From Pseudogymnoascus destructans (taxonomy: Eukaryota > Ascomycota > Leotiomycetes > Thelebolales > Thelebolaceae), in the NCBI RefSeq assembly GCF_001641265.1, contig NW_020167530.1, forward strand, positions 62,001 through 126,000: 64,000 nucleotides of DNA, read 5' to 3'. Shown here in pieces: positions 20,117 through 30,195 of this stretch. The position numbers were made by a program, and so were the translations under genes. Each line of letters starts with the position of its first letter. Position 1 is the stretch's first letter. The notes below the pieces were generated by a model that was given only the letters and a program-made list of their open reading frames with translations, was not told the origin of the DNA and searched no databases.

Positions 20117-21181
20117 ATGCCCCATAAAAACGATGAAAGCCAATTAGTGCTAGCTATCCAGGCTATGCAAAGCGACCCAAAGTTACGCCTTCGAGTTGCT
20201 GCTAGGATCTATTCTGTGGACCACCGCAAGCTAGGTCGTCGTCTAGAAGGTGTACCTTCACGACGCGATATCCAAGCCAACTCACGGAAATTAACTAACC
20301 TAGAGGAGTCCGTCCTTGTTCAGTATATACTCGACCTAGCTGCCAAAGGGTTTCCTCCTCGGCTGTCTGTTGTTGAAGATATGGCAAGTCGACTACTTGC
20401 AACACGCGACGCGTCACGCGTTGGGTCGCGTTGGGCTTCAAACTTTGTTAAGCGGCGTGTAGAGCTCCAGACACGCTTTCAGCGCAAATACGACTACCAG
20501 AGGGCTAAGTGCGAAGATCCAGAAGTTATTAATGGCTGGTTTGAGCTTGTGCATAACACAATTGCGAAATATGGTATCGATGAAGCAGATATCTACAACT
20601 TTGATGAGACTGGGTTTATGATGGGCGTTATCTCAACTGCTATGGTTGTAACAAGCTCAGACGGGCGGGCAAAAGCAAAGAAGGTACAGCCTGGTAATCG
20701 GGAATGGGTTACAGTAATCCAAGGCGTTAGTTCTCAAGGTTGGGCAGTACCACCATTTATCATTGTTGCAGGCAAAAACCACCTTACATCTTGGTATGAG
20801 AATAGTGGATTTTCAAGCGATTGGGTGATTTCTGTTACTGAAAATGGCTGGACTACAAACGAGAGAGGCATGGATTGGATTCAGCACTTTGAGAAGCATA
20901 CAAAGGCCCAGAGTGTTGGTGGTTATCGCTTGTTAGTCCTTGATGGTCATGAGAGCCACCACTCAGATGAGTTTGAGGAGTACTGCAAGGAACACAACAT
21001 TATTACGCTTTGTATGCCTGCTCACTCTTCTCATCTACTCCAGCCACTTGATGTTGGCTGTTTCGGCCCGTTAAAGCAGGCCTATGGTCGGCAAATTGAA
21101 GATATGATGCAGGCTCATATTTCTCATATTACAAAGGATGGCTTCTTTCCTGCCTTCCACGCTGCATTTAACACACAATGA
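20117..21181 (+). CDS. P2 transposase ORF1 (DNA-binding and DDE core), 354 aa
   Basis: Encodes an N-terminal HTH (LRVAARIYSVDHRKLGRRLEG), a CENP-B/Tc5-type HTH (about 55-125) and the DDE nuclease core: YNFDETGFMMG, LVLDGHESHHSD and QPLDVGCFGPLK supply the three acids. It ends AFHAAFNTQ then TGA, just before the point where the P1 transposase continues QSITTQNAKAGFRG. The stop overlaps the start of ORF2 as ATGA. Compared with P1-type sequence (ACAATCAATGACA) four bases are missing here. May be translated as a separate active core, or be half of a broken enzyme. Confidence 0.88.
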   Translation: MPHKNDESQLVLAIQAMQSDPKLRLRVAARIYSVDHRKLGRRLEGVPSRRDIQANSRKLTNLEESVLVQYILDLAAKGFPPRLSVVEDMASRLLATRDASRVGSRWASNFVKRRVELQTRFQRKYDYQRAKCEDPEVINGWFELVHNTIAKYGIDEADIYNFDETGFMMGVISTAMVVTSSDGRAKAKKVQPGNREWVTVIQGVSSQGWAVPPFIIVAGKNHLTSWYENSGFSSDWVISVTENGWTTNERGMDWIQHFEKHTKAQSVGGYRLLVLDGHESHHSDEFEEYCKEHNIITLCMPAHSSHLLQPLDVGCFGPLKQAYGRQIEDMMQAHISHITKDGFFPAFHAAFNTQ

Positions 21182-21771
21182 CGGAAAGTAACATTCGAGG
21201 CGGGTTCCGAGGGGCAGGGCTTCTTCCATTTGACCCTGAGAGAGTGATATCTACACTTGATCTTAAGTTAAGGACACCAACGCCTCCAAGCTCCCGCCCA
21301 GGTACTGCTCAACCTTGGGTTTCTCAGACACCAAACAACCCAATTGAAGCTATGTCACAGTCTACATTTATTAAAACTCGGATTTCACGCCATCAAAATA
21401 GCTCTCCAACCTCAATCTATGCAGCTGTTGACCAGTTTACAAAGGGTGCATCGCAAATAATGCATCAATTAGCACTGCTAAAGGGAGAGAACCAAAACCT
21501 ACGACAGGCAAATGAAGTACTAAGCAAGCGCCGGAGAGCTAGGAAAACACGACTACAGCAAGGAGGATCACTTAGTCAACAAGGGGCGCAAGAGCTACAG
21601 GATGAGAGGGATGTTGTGCAGCAGGTAGAGCAGGAAATAAGGGCAAGCCGTGGTCGGAAGCCAAGGGAAGAAACCCGTGCCCGTCGCTGTGGCAAGTGTG
21701 GTGAGACTGGGCACAATGCGCGCACGTGTCAGATTGTAATAGACACCTCTGAGGAAGAGGACTCTGAGTAG
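21178..21771 (+). CDS. P2 transposase ORF2 (C-terminal zinc-knuckle part), 197 aa
   Basis: Starts at the ATG overlapping the ORF1 stop (ATGA, 21178-21181) and matches the C-terminal third of P1: GGFRGAGLLPFDPE, a helical stretch with SKRRRARKTR basic motif, and a final CCHC zinc knuckle CGKCGETGHNARTC followed by an acidic end. No catalytic acid lies here. Likely nucleic-acid or protein contact domain. The same ORF1/ORF2 arrangement occurs in the other two copies. Confidence 0.82.
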   Translation: MTESNIRGGFRGAGLLPFDPERVISTLDLKLRTPTPPSSRPGTAQPWVSQTPNNPIEAMSQSTFIKTRISRHQNSSPTSIYAAVDQFTKGASQIMHQLALLKGENQNLRQANEVLSKRRRARKTRLQQGGSLSQQGAQELQDERDVVQQVEQEIRASRGRKPREETRARRCGKCGETGHNARTCQIVIDTSEEEDSE

Positions 21772-22255
21772 TTTCAATTGATTTCTAATGTTGTGGTAGA
21801 TTTATCGCAATGTTTGTCGTGAGGGTAGATAATTTTGGCGCTTTCGCTTGTTTGGCGCTTTCGCTATACATGTACGTTACTTGTTTAGTATTAGAGATTG
21901 CCTATAAAAAGGTCTAACGTACATGTATAGCGAAAGCGCCAAACAAGCGAAAGCGCCAAAATTATCTACCCTCACGACAAACATTGCGATAAATCTACCA
22001 CAACATTAGAAATCAATTGAAACTACTCAGAGTCCTCTTCCTCAGAGGTGTCTATTACAATCTGACACGTGCGCGCATTGTGCCCAGTCTCACCACACTT
22101 GCCACAGCGACGGGCACGGGTTTCTTCCCTTGGCTTCCGACCACGGCTTGCCCTTATTTCCTGCTCTACCTGCTGCACAACATCCCTCTCATCCTGTAGC
22201 TCTTGCGCCCCTTGTTGACTAAGTGATCCTCCTTGCTGTAGTCGTGTTTTCCTAG

Positions 22256-22730
22256 TGTAACGCTGACTTCTAAACGATAGAAGACACAGAGGTTCTCTTG
22301 CGTAAAGGTTTACTTATCAGAGGAGGCAGGGGATCAGACACAAAGGCTTCAAGTAACACGTTACTAGTATATAACAAATACTGTATTGAGTTGAGCACGA
22401 AGCTCCTATCTAAGGAAATACTATCTACTTATATAGTGGCGTCATGCCTAGTGGACTCTTGGGAACTCACTCGAGTCCTCGGAGTCCTGGACTCTTAGGA
22501 CTCTTCTCATCATCCTGCGAGTCCATCACGTGCCTAGTGGGCTCCTGGGAACTCACTCGAGTCCTCGGAGTCCTGGACTCTTAGGACTCTTCTCATCATC
22601 CTGCGAGTCCGTCACGTGATACTTTCGGAACTACTATTCCCCGCTGCCCCTCCAGGTACCAGGGCCGGTCTCATGCGACCTCCCTCCTTCCTGTCCTGTA
22701 GTTGGCCAGCCTTCTTGTTCCGTCGTAACA
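22256..22730 (-). repeat. 3' LTR of gypsy B, with an internal 86-bp tandem duplication
   Basis: TGTAACGCTG...CGTCGTAACA on the + strand. Units 22446-22531 and 22532-22617 are near-identical tandem copies (GCCTAGTGG[A/G]CTC...). They are rich in GGACTC/GAGTCC motifs that can pair with each other. Confidence 0.93.
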
Positions 22731-22826
22731 CTCGCTCCCTTCCCCTGGGCATTCGTCTCGAATCCTATAAGTACGTCCATGTCCCCGGGACTCTGCTGCT
22801 CCTCAGCGAGTCCTTCAACATGCAAC

Positions 22827-23393
22827 ATGCCTACTGACACTGCCCGCAAACTCCAGGAACGCAACAATCTTGTCCGTCGAATAAAGAGCCACGGATACGA
22901 ACTACCCGAAATGGATTCTTGCTCGAACTGCGTGAGGCGAAACATTACTTGCGTGTCGTCTCCAAATGATTCACGGCGGTGCGCCGAGTGCGTTCGTCGC
23001 AACTTGAAAGAAAAGTGTGACTGTATGGGTCCTGAGCATCCCGACTGGGTGAAGCTCGAACGGGAGGAGGATCGCCTGGATCGCGAAGAGGAAGAAACCC
23101 TTTCGAAGTTACTTCGTCTGCGAAAGCAGAAACGCCTCATCCGAACCCGTGGTAAAGATATGCTCCGGCGAGGTTTGAAAACCCTCGACGAGCTTGATGC
23201 GGCAGAGGAGGCCGAACGTGTGGCTGCTGAGAAGCGTGACGCTGTTGAGGCTGAGGAACAGGCAGTTAGCGCTGCCTCCTCGTCTGTGACCGGGACCCTC
23301 GCTTCCTCCGATCCACTGGCCTACTCCCCTGCATCTTGGGATCAATGGCTGGCGGATGGCGGCGTCGATATTCCTTCAGCAGTTCCTTGCTGA
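22827..23393 (+). CDS. Antisense Zn2Cys6-like coiled-coil protein inside gypsy B, 188 aa
   Basis: It runs on the strand opposite to gag-pol, between the 3' LTR and the end of pol. Its last 128 bp overlap the chromodomain end of pol (stop at 23266) tail to tail. From the ATG at 22827 (a longer form from 22779 is possible) the protein has a cysteine cluster C-x2-C-x6-C-x9-C-x2-C-x8-C, exactly the spacing of fungal Zn2Cys6 DNA-binding clusters, then a highly charged Glu/Arg-rich helix (likely coiled coil, LEREEDRLDREEEETLSKLL) and an Ala/Glu-rich stretch, ending DIPSAVPC. Basic residues fill the cluster (CVRRN twice). No activation domain is recognised. It could alternatively be a captured host exon. 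Function unknown. Confidence 0.62.
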   Translation: MPTDTARKLQERNNLVRRIKSHGYELPEMDSCSNCVRRNITCVSSPNDSRRCAECVRRNLKEKCDCMGPEHPDWVKLEREEDRLDREEEETLSKLLRLRKQKRLIRTRGKDMLRRGLKTLDELDAAEEAERVAAEKRDAVEAEEQAVSAASSSVTGTLASSDPLAYSPASWDQWLADGGVDIPSAVPC

Positions 23394-26300
23394 TGTTCCT
23401 TGTTGGTTCCCACGAATTATCCGTAGGTTCGTAATTTTCCCATTTTATCAAAAACTCTTCTCGACGTCCTACTAACCTTCTGTCTAGGATCGCTTCGACC
23501 TCATATTCGATTATCTCATTCTCGGGTTGGAGTTCGGTGTCGGTCGCAACTGGGGTATTTCCTCTTGCTGGTTCCAGTAGTGAGACATGAAATACCGGGT
23601 GTAGTCTAGACTTCCTGGGTAGCTGCAGTCTGTAATTAACTGAGCTGACTTTGTTCAATATTTTGAATGGTCCCAATTTCTTGAAGTCCAACTTTGTGCT
23701 TGGTCGTTTCGTTTTGATATGTTTCCGGAGTAGGTATACTTTATCCCCCTCCTTGAAGGCAGGTTCCATACTGCGCTTCTTGTTTGCGTATGCGGCGGAT
23801 CGTTCATTTAAGAATTGGATGTCCGTCGCAAGTTGTTCGTGGAACGATTTCAGTTGTTCCACCACGATCAGGGCTTGTTAAGCTCGTGATTCATCCGGTC
23901 TTGGTTGCCTATATGCTTCTGGTTGGTAGCCATAATTGGCAAAGAACGGTGAGACTTTCGTTGCTTCTGTCATCGCGCTGTTATATGCAAACTGTGCGAT
24001 GGGTAAGATCTGAACCCAGTTATCCTGTTGATGATTGACATAGCTTCGCAGGTACTGTTCAAGGGTCTGATTTAATCTTTCTGTTTGGCCATCTGTCTGG
24101 GGATGAAAAGCTGTTGATAGCTTATGATTTGTTCCCAGTAGCGCCATCAATGATTTCCAGAATTTGGAAGTAAAGAGCTTGTCTCTATCTGAGATGATTT
24201 CTTCTGGCATCCCATGATCGGCTAATATGACTCGAATGAAGGTATATGCGAGCGCCTCGGCGTCGCTAGCTTCTAGATATGGTATAAACTTCCCATATTT
24301 CGTGAGTCTTTCCGTGATGACGAGGATAGAGTCGTATTCTATTCCTGTTAACGGGTCCTTGGAGGGTGGAAGCTTGACGATGAAGTCCAAAGCTATTGAT
24401 TTCCACGCTCCTTTTGGTACTGGTGTCGACTTGAGTTGTCCGTATGGCAGATGCCTATTGGATTTTGACTTGCTGCAAATGTCGCACTCTCTTACCACTG
24501 TCTCTACCTGCTTCCTCATACCTGGGAAGTAGTAGTGTCGAGTGATTCGTTCGAAGGTTCGTGTTACTCCCTGATGACCGTGTGCTGGTAACGAGTGTTG
24601 TTCTTGCACCAGCGGGCGTCTCATTTGACTTGGGACATACACTAACCCTTTGTATCGAATCAATCCTTGTTCGTCGATGGTGAAGTTGCCTTCGACTTTG
24701 AACAAGACTCGCTTGGCGCATTCGTCTGTTGCGTAAGCTTTCTTGAGTCTTTCCTCGAGTTCTGTATCTTCGATGACTGAGATCGTCGCTAGTAACTCGT
24801 TGTACTGTATTCCTGCATCTGTTTTCTTCAGAATTGCTCTAGGTCTTTCTTCCTTTGGGCCGGCGTAGTCGGTCCGTCTTGTAATGGTGGGTGCACCAGA
24901 TATGAGAATCTAGCCACCCAAGGAAGGGATGAATTTACTAAGACAACACACTGTCTTAGGAAACAGAGCCAAAGGGTTGTAGCTTAGACTATTCCACAAC
25001 GCAGCAATCAGGTGTATGATGTGGTGAAGTGGTTTAGACAAGTTGCAACAAATGTTGAGTCTGAGAACTCAGGGGTAAGTCAGAGGTTAACACCTCACTG
25101 ACTTTTCAGAAACAAGGAGTAACAAGATGAATGCTTGGAAGCTTGGAAAAGACGTGGAAGTATGTGATAGTCGATTTACTGTATTGTCTGCTTGCCCTTT
25201 CTTAAGGAAAGGGCAATCCTATTTATGCCAAAGGAGTGTAGTTCTCTCATTTTCCATGACTTTCCATGACTAACCAGGCTTGGTAAATGTATTAGAAATC
25301 AAGTGCGACCCACAACTAGCTTGCTAATCATGTAGTGAACGTAAGAGAATCCCATAGAACCATCTCTTGGGTTCCTAGCCTATAGGAAGTGAAAAGGAGG
25401 TCCAAGGTCAGAGTACCTATAGATAAATTATGTCATAACTTAACCAATCTTGTGGGTAACTAAGGAGCGATGACGTGTAATGAATCATAGAGGGTTGTAG
25501 AAGCTTCTAGAGCTATCGTTCATGTTCCTAGGCCTCTAGTTGGTAGAGATATGCCATGTGGTAGTATTGGCCCACCCCCTTAAGGAGGAGATTTTCTTAA
25601 TAACTTGTTCAATGAGTGTCCAAATGATATGCCGTGATGTATGTAGCATAAACAGATGTAGTAGAAGAGTTTGCAGCAATCGTTGAGTAGTATTGCTTCT
25701 GTTGTTGGTGTGATAAGCCAAGATATGTATGGTGACTTGTAGGTTTGAGGAGGAGATTTCTAAGTTTGCTCTTGAGTTTGATAGCAAACTGAGTGCAACG
25801 AATGTCAGTATGACACGTCTGCTGAGAGCATCTGCTCTTGCATTCTCGGAGCCCTTGCGATAGGTTATCGTGAAGTTGTAGGCTGCGAGGGTTTCTGCCC
25901 AGCGGACTTGTCTGCGGTTTAAAACCTTGGTCGTGGTGAAATATATGAGGTTCTTGTGATCCGTCCATACCTGCACAGGGTAGGTGGATCCCTCAAGATA
26001 TACTCGCCACTGCTCAAAGGCAACGACAATAGCCAGTAGCTCCTTGTCGTGGATGTCGTAATTGAGTTCCGCAGGTGACAGTTTCCTAGAGTAGTACGCG
26101 ATTGGTTTGAACTTACCGTTCTCGTCTGGTTGATTCAGACATGCTCCAATTGCGAAGTCAGAAGAGTCCGTTTCGAGGATGATCTTCTTTGCAGGGTCAA
26201 ATGTAGCAAGGATAGGTGCTTCCGTGAACTTCGTCTTAAGTTCCTGGAAAGCAGCCTCTGCCTTGTCCGTCCATTTGAATTCGAGATCCTTTCTGGTAAG

Positions 26301-27740
26301 CTCCGTGAGTGGTTGAGCTACCTTGGAATATCCCGAGATGAATCTTCGGTAGAAGTTGGCGAAGCCTAGGAAGGCTTGCACTTCCTTGACCGTGGTCGGT
26401 GTTGGCCATTCCAACACTGCCGTTACTTTTGCTTGGTCCATCTTGATGCCGTGCGTTCCAATAATGTAACCCAAGAATTCGACTTGGTTTTTATGGAACT
26501 CGCACTTCTCTGGTTTGAGGAGTAAGCTGTACTCCTTTAGTTTCTTCAGGACGAGTTTGACATGCTTGACATGCTCCTCCTTGGTTGCTGAATACACCAG
26601 GACATCGTCTAGGTAGACAATGGTAAAGATGTCTAAGTATTCGTGCAAAGCATCATTCATCAGTCGTTGCATAGATGCGGGTGCGTTTGTTAGCCCAAAG
26701 GGCATGACTTGATACTCGAATAGGCCATAGCAGGTGCGGAATGCTGTTTTCCACTCTTCCCCAGCCTTGATTCGGATCAGGTTGTATGCTCCTCGCAGAT
26801 CTAGCTTACTGAAGATCTTTGCTCCTTGAAATCTATCGTGTAGTTCGTTGATTAACGGCAGGGCATACCTGTCCTTGATTGTGATGTTGTTCAACGCTCG
26901 ATAGTCCACACATAACCGTAGGGAGCCGTCTTTCTTTGGTACGAAAAGCACCGGACTTCCTGCGGGTGATGTGGATGGTTTGATGAATCCTTTTGCTAGG
27001 TTATCATCAATGTACTCCTTAAGTACCTTCAGCTCCTTTTCCGATAGCTGATATATTGGTCCGAACGGTGGACTCTTGTCTTTCTCCAAAGGTATCTCGT
27101 GATCCCATGGTTGGTGCTTAGGAAGCGCCTCGTTCTTAGGGCCTTCCTGGAATAATCGCTCGTATTCCTTGTACTCCACCGGTATACTCGTCGGTGAGGA
27201 TGCCTGGGCTAGGTCATCGAGCTCGGAGGTTGCACATAACTCCTTCCGGCCCTGGGAGGGTTTCTCCCGTTGTCGCGTGTCCGTCCGTTGTTCACACGCG
27301 CACTGGCTCATCACAACTTTCTCGTTCCACCAGTCGATCTGGGGGTTGTGTTTCTTGAGCCATGGCACACCAAGGATGCACGCATGGTTGTCCATGTGCA
27401 CGATGTCAAACTGAATCGTTTCCTTGTGCCCGTGTAGCATGACCATTTCCAATGGGACCGTTTCGTGGGTCACCATTCCCTCATTAGTCGAGATGGGCTC
27501 TCCATCTACGACCATTAACGGGTATGGTTCAGTTTTCAATTGCGTCTTGAAACCTTGCGTGTCTGCTACTTTCTTTGTCATAAAGTTGCCCGTCGCTCCT
27601 GAGTCAATCATTGCTCGGAGGTGTCGCTGTTGTATCTTAGCGACCACATATAGTTGCATGCTGCCCGTCGTGGCGCATAGCTGGTCTGTACTAGGCCTCT
27701 TCGTGTCGCTCGCCGGTGGCCTACCGTCGAGGACTCCTAG
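23266..27740 (-). pseudogene. Pol of gypsy B (protease, RT, RNase H, integrase, chromodomain), interrupted
   Basis: Read on the reverse strand in the -1 frame relative to gag. AMIDSGATGNF (protease), VYLDDVLVYS (RT, near 26600), RNase H, then a solo LTR of family A at 24880-25815 with its CGTCT duplication, then the integrase HHCC finger (CDICSKSK) and DDE core. A TAA stop at 23880-23878 interrupts the integrase C-terminal region between DESRA and QALIVVEQL in an otherwise same-frame continuation. The last part holds a chromodomain (EFLIKWENYEPTDNSWEP). Two separate lesions, so inactive. Confidence 0.92.
24880..25815 (-). mobile_element. Solo LTR of family A inside gypsy B pol, 936 bp
   Basis: Same length and ends as 5030-5965. 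Target duplication CGTCT at 24875-24879 and 25816-25820. Formed by LTR-LTR recombination after a full A insertion. Confidence 0.95.
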
Positions 27741-29674
27741 TTTTTTGACTCGTCCGAGGAAGGATAGTATTCATCCGTTTCCAATGGTGGTCCTTGGGGA
27801 GATCGTTTCCCTCGCTCTTCTGCTTCGTCTAGCAGATGTGGGTATTTCTTGTATACCTGTTTGCTTTTGATAGGCAAGTCCCCTTCAGACTGGCTTCGCC
27901 TGAGGGCGTGAACTTGCTCTGCGTCTCTGAAGTGTATCCTGGGTGAGGATCGGGGAAACAACTGATTCTGGTGTTTCTTTTTCCAGTGGAGCTTGCAGTC
28001 ATCTTCGCTGCAATACTCCCAGTAGACATACGCGTGCCAGGGATGATCAGTCTCTGTTGCGTCTGTCATTGATAGTTCCCGCTGTCCTCTCACCCATGCA
28101 CTATCTTCCCTCGGAGGCATGGAGAACGTGTCTAGTTGCTCCATGGCTCTCCTTTCAATGCGTGGAGTGGGTCTCACATTTTCCCGTCGGAGCATATCTC
28201 TGGCTTTCTCGTCGTACTTCTTCAGGGCTCTCCTGCGGTCCTGGTAGTAAATTTCGACGCTTTTCATATACTTCAGTTTAGCCATATGCTCGACATCCTT
28301 CTCCAGTTCTTCCGCTTCTTGGGCTTCCAACTTAGCTACGTCTTGGGACGTGCCAAGCAGCCTGCGGGTATTCGTTAGTTGGTCGTAGTATCTCCAGAGG
28401 TCATCCTTGCAGTCGTCCACCTTGCACTTTAATGGAAGTTCCTGTAACAGGTTCCCGTAGAGGTCTTTAAGCATGGGGATTCTCCTCTGGCCATTGGGCT
28501 TGTCTCGTTCGGCCCTAATCTTCGCGTGGGCGTGTTTTGCCATGCGTCTTACTACGTTCTTGCACCGTGGACTCATTGGTTCCGTAGGTGCGAGTTCATC
28601 GAAGGTCTCCTGTTCCGAGACGGTGAACGATTCCGCCTCCGACCCTTCATCTGAGCTCTCGTCTTCTGGGGTGCTTTCGCCGTTTATTCCCCAGTCCTGT
28701 TTGCTCACAAACGTTGCGTTCAACTGTCCTGTCCAGGTGGCATTGAGTTGTTTGCCGACTTTGCGTCCGCCGTTCCCTTTCTTTGGCTGTCTGCAGTCTC
28801 GGGCCATGTGGCCTGGCTTGTCGCAGTTAAAACAGAGTCGTTCCTTGAATTGTCTGTCTTTCTTAGGGTCACGGGGTCGTCCAGGTTTGAACGTGGCATC
28901 GAGTTCCATTGGGTCCGACCAACGGTTGTCTCGCGGGTGTTGATCCCGTCGTCTGCCCTCGTTTCCCCGGTAGGGGTAACTTTTCTTGGGCTTGTCATAG
29001 GTCCGACGTTCCTTCTGGAATTCGTATAGTCGATTGTCGATTCGGACCATATGTTCGATTAGCGCTACCATGTCCGTTGGTTGTTGTTCCAAACGGGCAA
29101 GTTCCATACGTATATGGCTCTTCAGCCCACGTCGGTAGTGGCTGATGAGTGCGCTGGCGTCCCATCCTGTCTGATTGCCGTATCTCTGGAATTCTGTGGA
29201 GTATGTGAGGGCGCTGCCAGTCTGCTTAAGTGCAAACAGATGGTCTTCTGCGGTCTTAATCTCATCGATGTCTCCGAACATGCGTCGTATTTCCTTACAG
29301 AATCCTTTCCAGCTGCCAAACATAGTCTGCGTAGTTGTCATGCTTCCATTGGTACTTTCATATTTGAAATAGTCCTTGAGGAATGGTTCGATCCATCGCA
29401 GGGCTTCCCCCCTAAGGTAGGACGCAGTCCACAGGGCATAGCTCTCCTGGGTGGGAAACTTCTCATCATTGAAGTGTTGGTACAGTTCGACCTGTAGCAA
29501 AAACACCTCAAGTTCCTTTCGGTTGCCGGAGTAAGTGTCGGGCAACTTGACGCGTAGAGTTTCCTTGAGTTCGTTGACGGTGGGTGCGTCGGGCATCTCC
29601 TCATTCTCAGGCTTAGACCTCTGAGACGAAGTTGGCGTGGTGGGGGTTTTCCCCTTCGAACTGACGACGGACAT
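27737..29674 (-). CDS. Gag of gypsy B, 645 aa
   Basis: Starts MSVVSSKGKTPTTPTSSQRS about 45 nt inside the 5' LTR boundary. A capsid-like helical region (about 60-220) is followed by a CCHC knuckle CFNCDKPGHMARDC (about 280-295), then a long basic/acidic tail not seen in gypsy A, containing a Cys/His stretch (HAYVYWEYCSEDDCKLHWKKKH) that may be a second metal site. The stop TAG comes directly after the slippery sequence A-AAA-AAC. Open throughout. Confidence 0.9.
   Translation of the reverse strand: MSVVSSKGKTPTTPTSSQRSKPENEEMPDAPTVNELKETLRVKLPDTYSGNRKELEVFLLQVELYQHFNDEKFPTQESYALWTASYLRGEALRWIEPFLKDYFKYESTNGSMTTTQTMFGSWKGFCKEIRRMFGDIDEIKTAEDHLFALKQTGSALTYSTEFQRYGNQTGWDASALISHYRRGLKSHIRMELARLEQQPTDMVALIEHMVRIDNRLYEFQKERRTYDKPKKSYPYRGNEGRRRDQHPRDNRWSDPMELDATFKPGRPRDPKKDRQFKERLCFNCDKPGHMARDCRQPKKGNGGRKVGKQLNATWTGQLNATFVSKQDWGINGESTPEDESSDEGSEAESFTVSEQETFDELAPTEPMSPRCKNVVRRMAKHAHAKIRAERDKPNGQRRIPMLKDLYGNLLQELPLKCKVDDCKDDLWRYYDQLTNTRRLLGTSQDVAKLEAQEAEELEKDVEHMAKLKYMKSVEIYYQDRRRALKKYDEKARDMLRRENVRPTPRIERRAMEQLDTFSMPPREDSAWVRGQRELSMTDATETDHPWHAYVYWEYCSEDDCKLHWKKKHQNQLFPRSSPRIHFRDAEQVHALRRSQSEGDLPIKSKQVYKKYPHLLDEAEERGKRSPQGPPLETDEYYPSSDESKN
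27740..27746 (-). promoter_or_regulatory. Probable -1 programmed frameshift site (A-AAA-AAC) at the gag stop
   Basis: Element strand reads TCA-AAA-AAC-TAG in the gag frame. Slipping back one base continues CTA-GGA-GTC into the pol frame, which is open from here through the protease. A-AAA-AAC is a classical X-XXY-YYZ heptamer. Gag-pol fusion by -1 shift is the standard solution for many retroelements. Confidence 0.75.
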
Positions 29675-29720
29675 GTTGCTTTGTGTGTAAGCCGGTACCT
29701 CGTAGAAGTGGTGCTCAAAG

Positions 29721-30195
29721 TGTAACGCTGACTTCTAAACGATAGAAGACACAGAGGTTCTCTTGCGTAAAGGTTTACTTATCAGAGGAGGCAGGGGATC
29801 AGACACAAAGGCTTCAAGTAACACGTTACTAGTATATAACAAATACTGTATTGAGTTGAGCACGAAGCTCCTATCTAAGGAAATACTATCTACTTATATA
29901 GTGGCGTCATGCCTAGTGGACTCTTGGGAACTCACTCGAGTCCTCGGAGTCCTGGACTCTTAGGACTCTTCTCATCATCCTGCGAGTCCATCACGTGCCT
30001 AGTGGGCTCCTGGGAACTCACTCGAGTCCTCGGAGTCCTGGACTCTTAGGACTCTTCTCATCATCCTGCGAGTCCGTCACGTGATACTTTCGGAACTACT
30101 ATTCCCCGCTGCCCGTCCAGGTACCAGGGCCGGTCTCATGCGACCTCCCTCCTTCCTGTCCTGTAGTTGGCCAGCCTTCTTGTTCCGTCGTAACA
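29721..30195 (-). repeat. 5' LTR of gypsy B
   Basis: Matches 22256-22730 with one mismatch seen. Tandem 86-bp units at 29911-29996 and 29997-30082. The leader starts CTTTGAGCACCACTTCTACG on the element strand and is shared with the B' relic at 17880-17890. Confidence 0.93.

Larger units (their letters stand above)
20019..21877 (+). mobile_element. P2-family pogo/Fot1-type DNA transposon, full length (P2a), 1859 bp
   Basis: TIRs start ACGTACATGTATAGCGAAAG; the CGAAAGCGCCAAA unit is repeated twice in each TIR. TA at 20017-20018 and 21878-21879. Two further copies (21917-31720 after removing an insertion, and 45371-47229) have exactly the same length and nearly identical sequence, so the family moved recently. 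Confidence 0.95.
22256..30195 (-). mobile_element. Ty3/gypsy chromovirus LTR retrotransposon, family B, 7940 bp
   Basis: LTRs 22256-22730 and 29721-30195 (475 bp each; I see one mismatch between them, in the GCTGCCC[C/G]TCC segment). Target duplication CCTAG at 22251-22255 and 30196-30200. On the element strand: 5' LTR, gag (29674-27737), pol in the -1 frame to 23266, then an extra segment of about 535 bp with an antisense ORF, a purine-rich tract (GCCCAGGGGAAGGGAGCGAG) and 3' LTR. A solo LTR of family A sits in pol and pol has one in-frame stop, so this copy is dead although young. Confidence 0.96.

Noticed and set aside
22017..22199. Repeated 60-codon ORF seen at three P2 ends
   Set aside because: Antisense of the P2 zinc-knuckle end; recurs only because P2 recurs.
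25536..25815. Extension of the gypsy B pol frame into 25536-25815 as real protein
   Set aside because: These codons lie in the inserted solo LTR of family A, past the CGTCT duplication.
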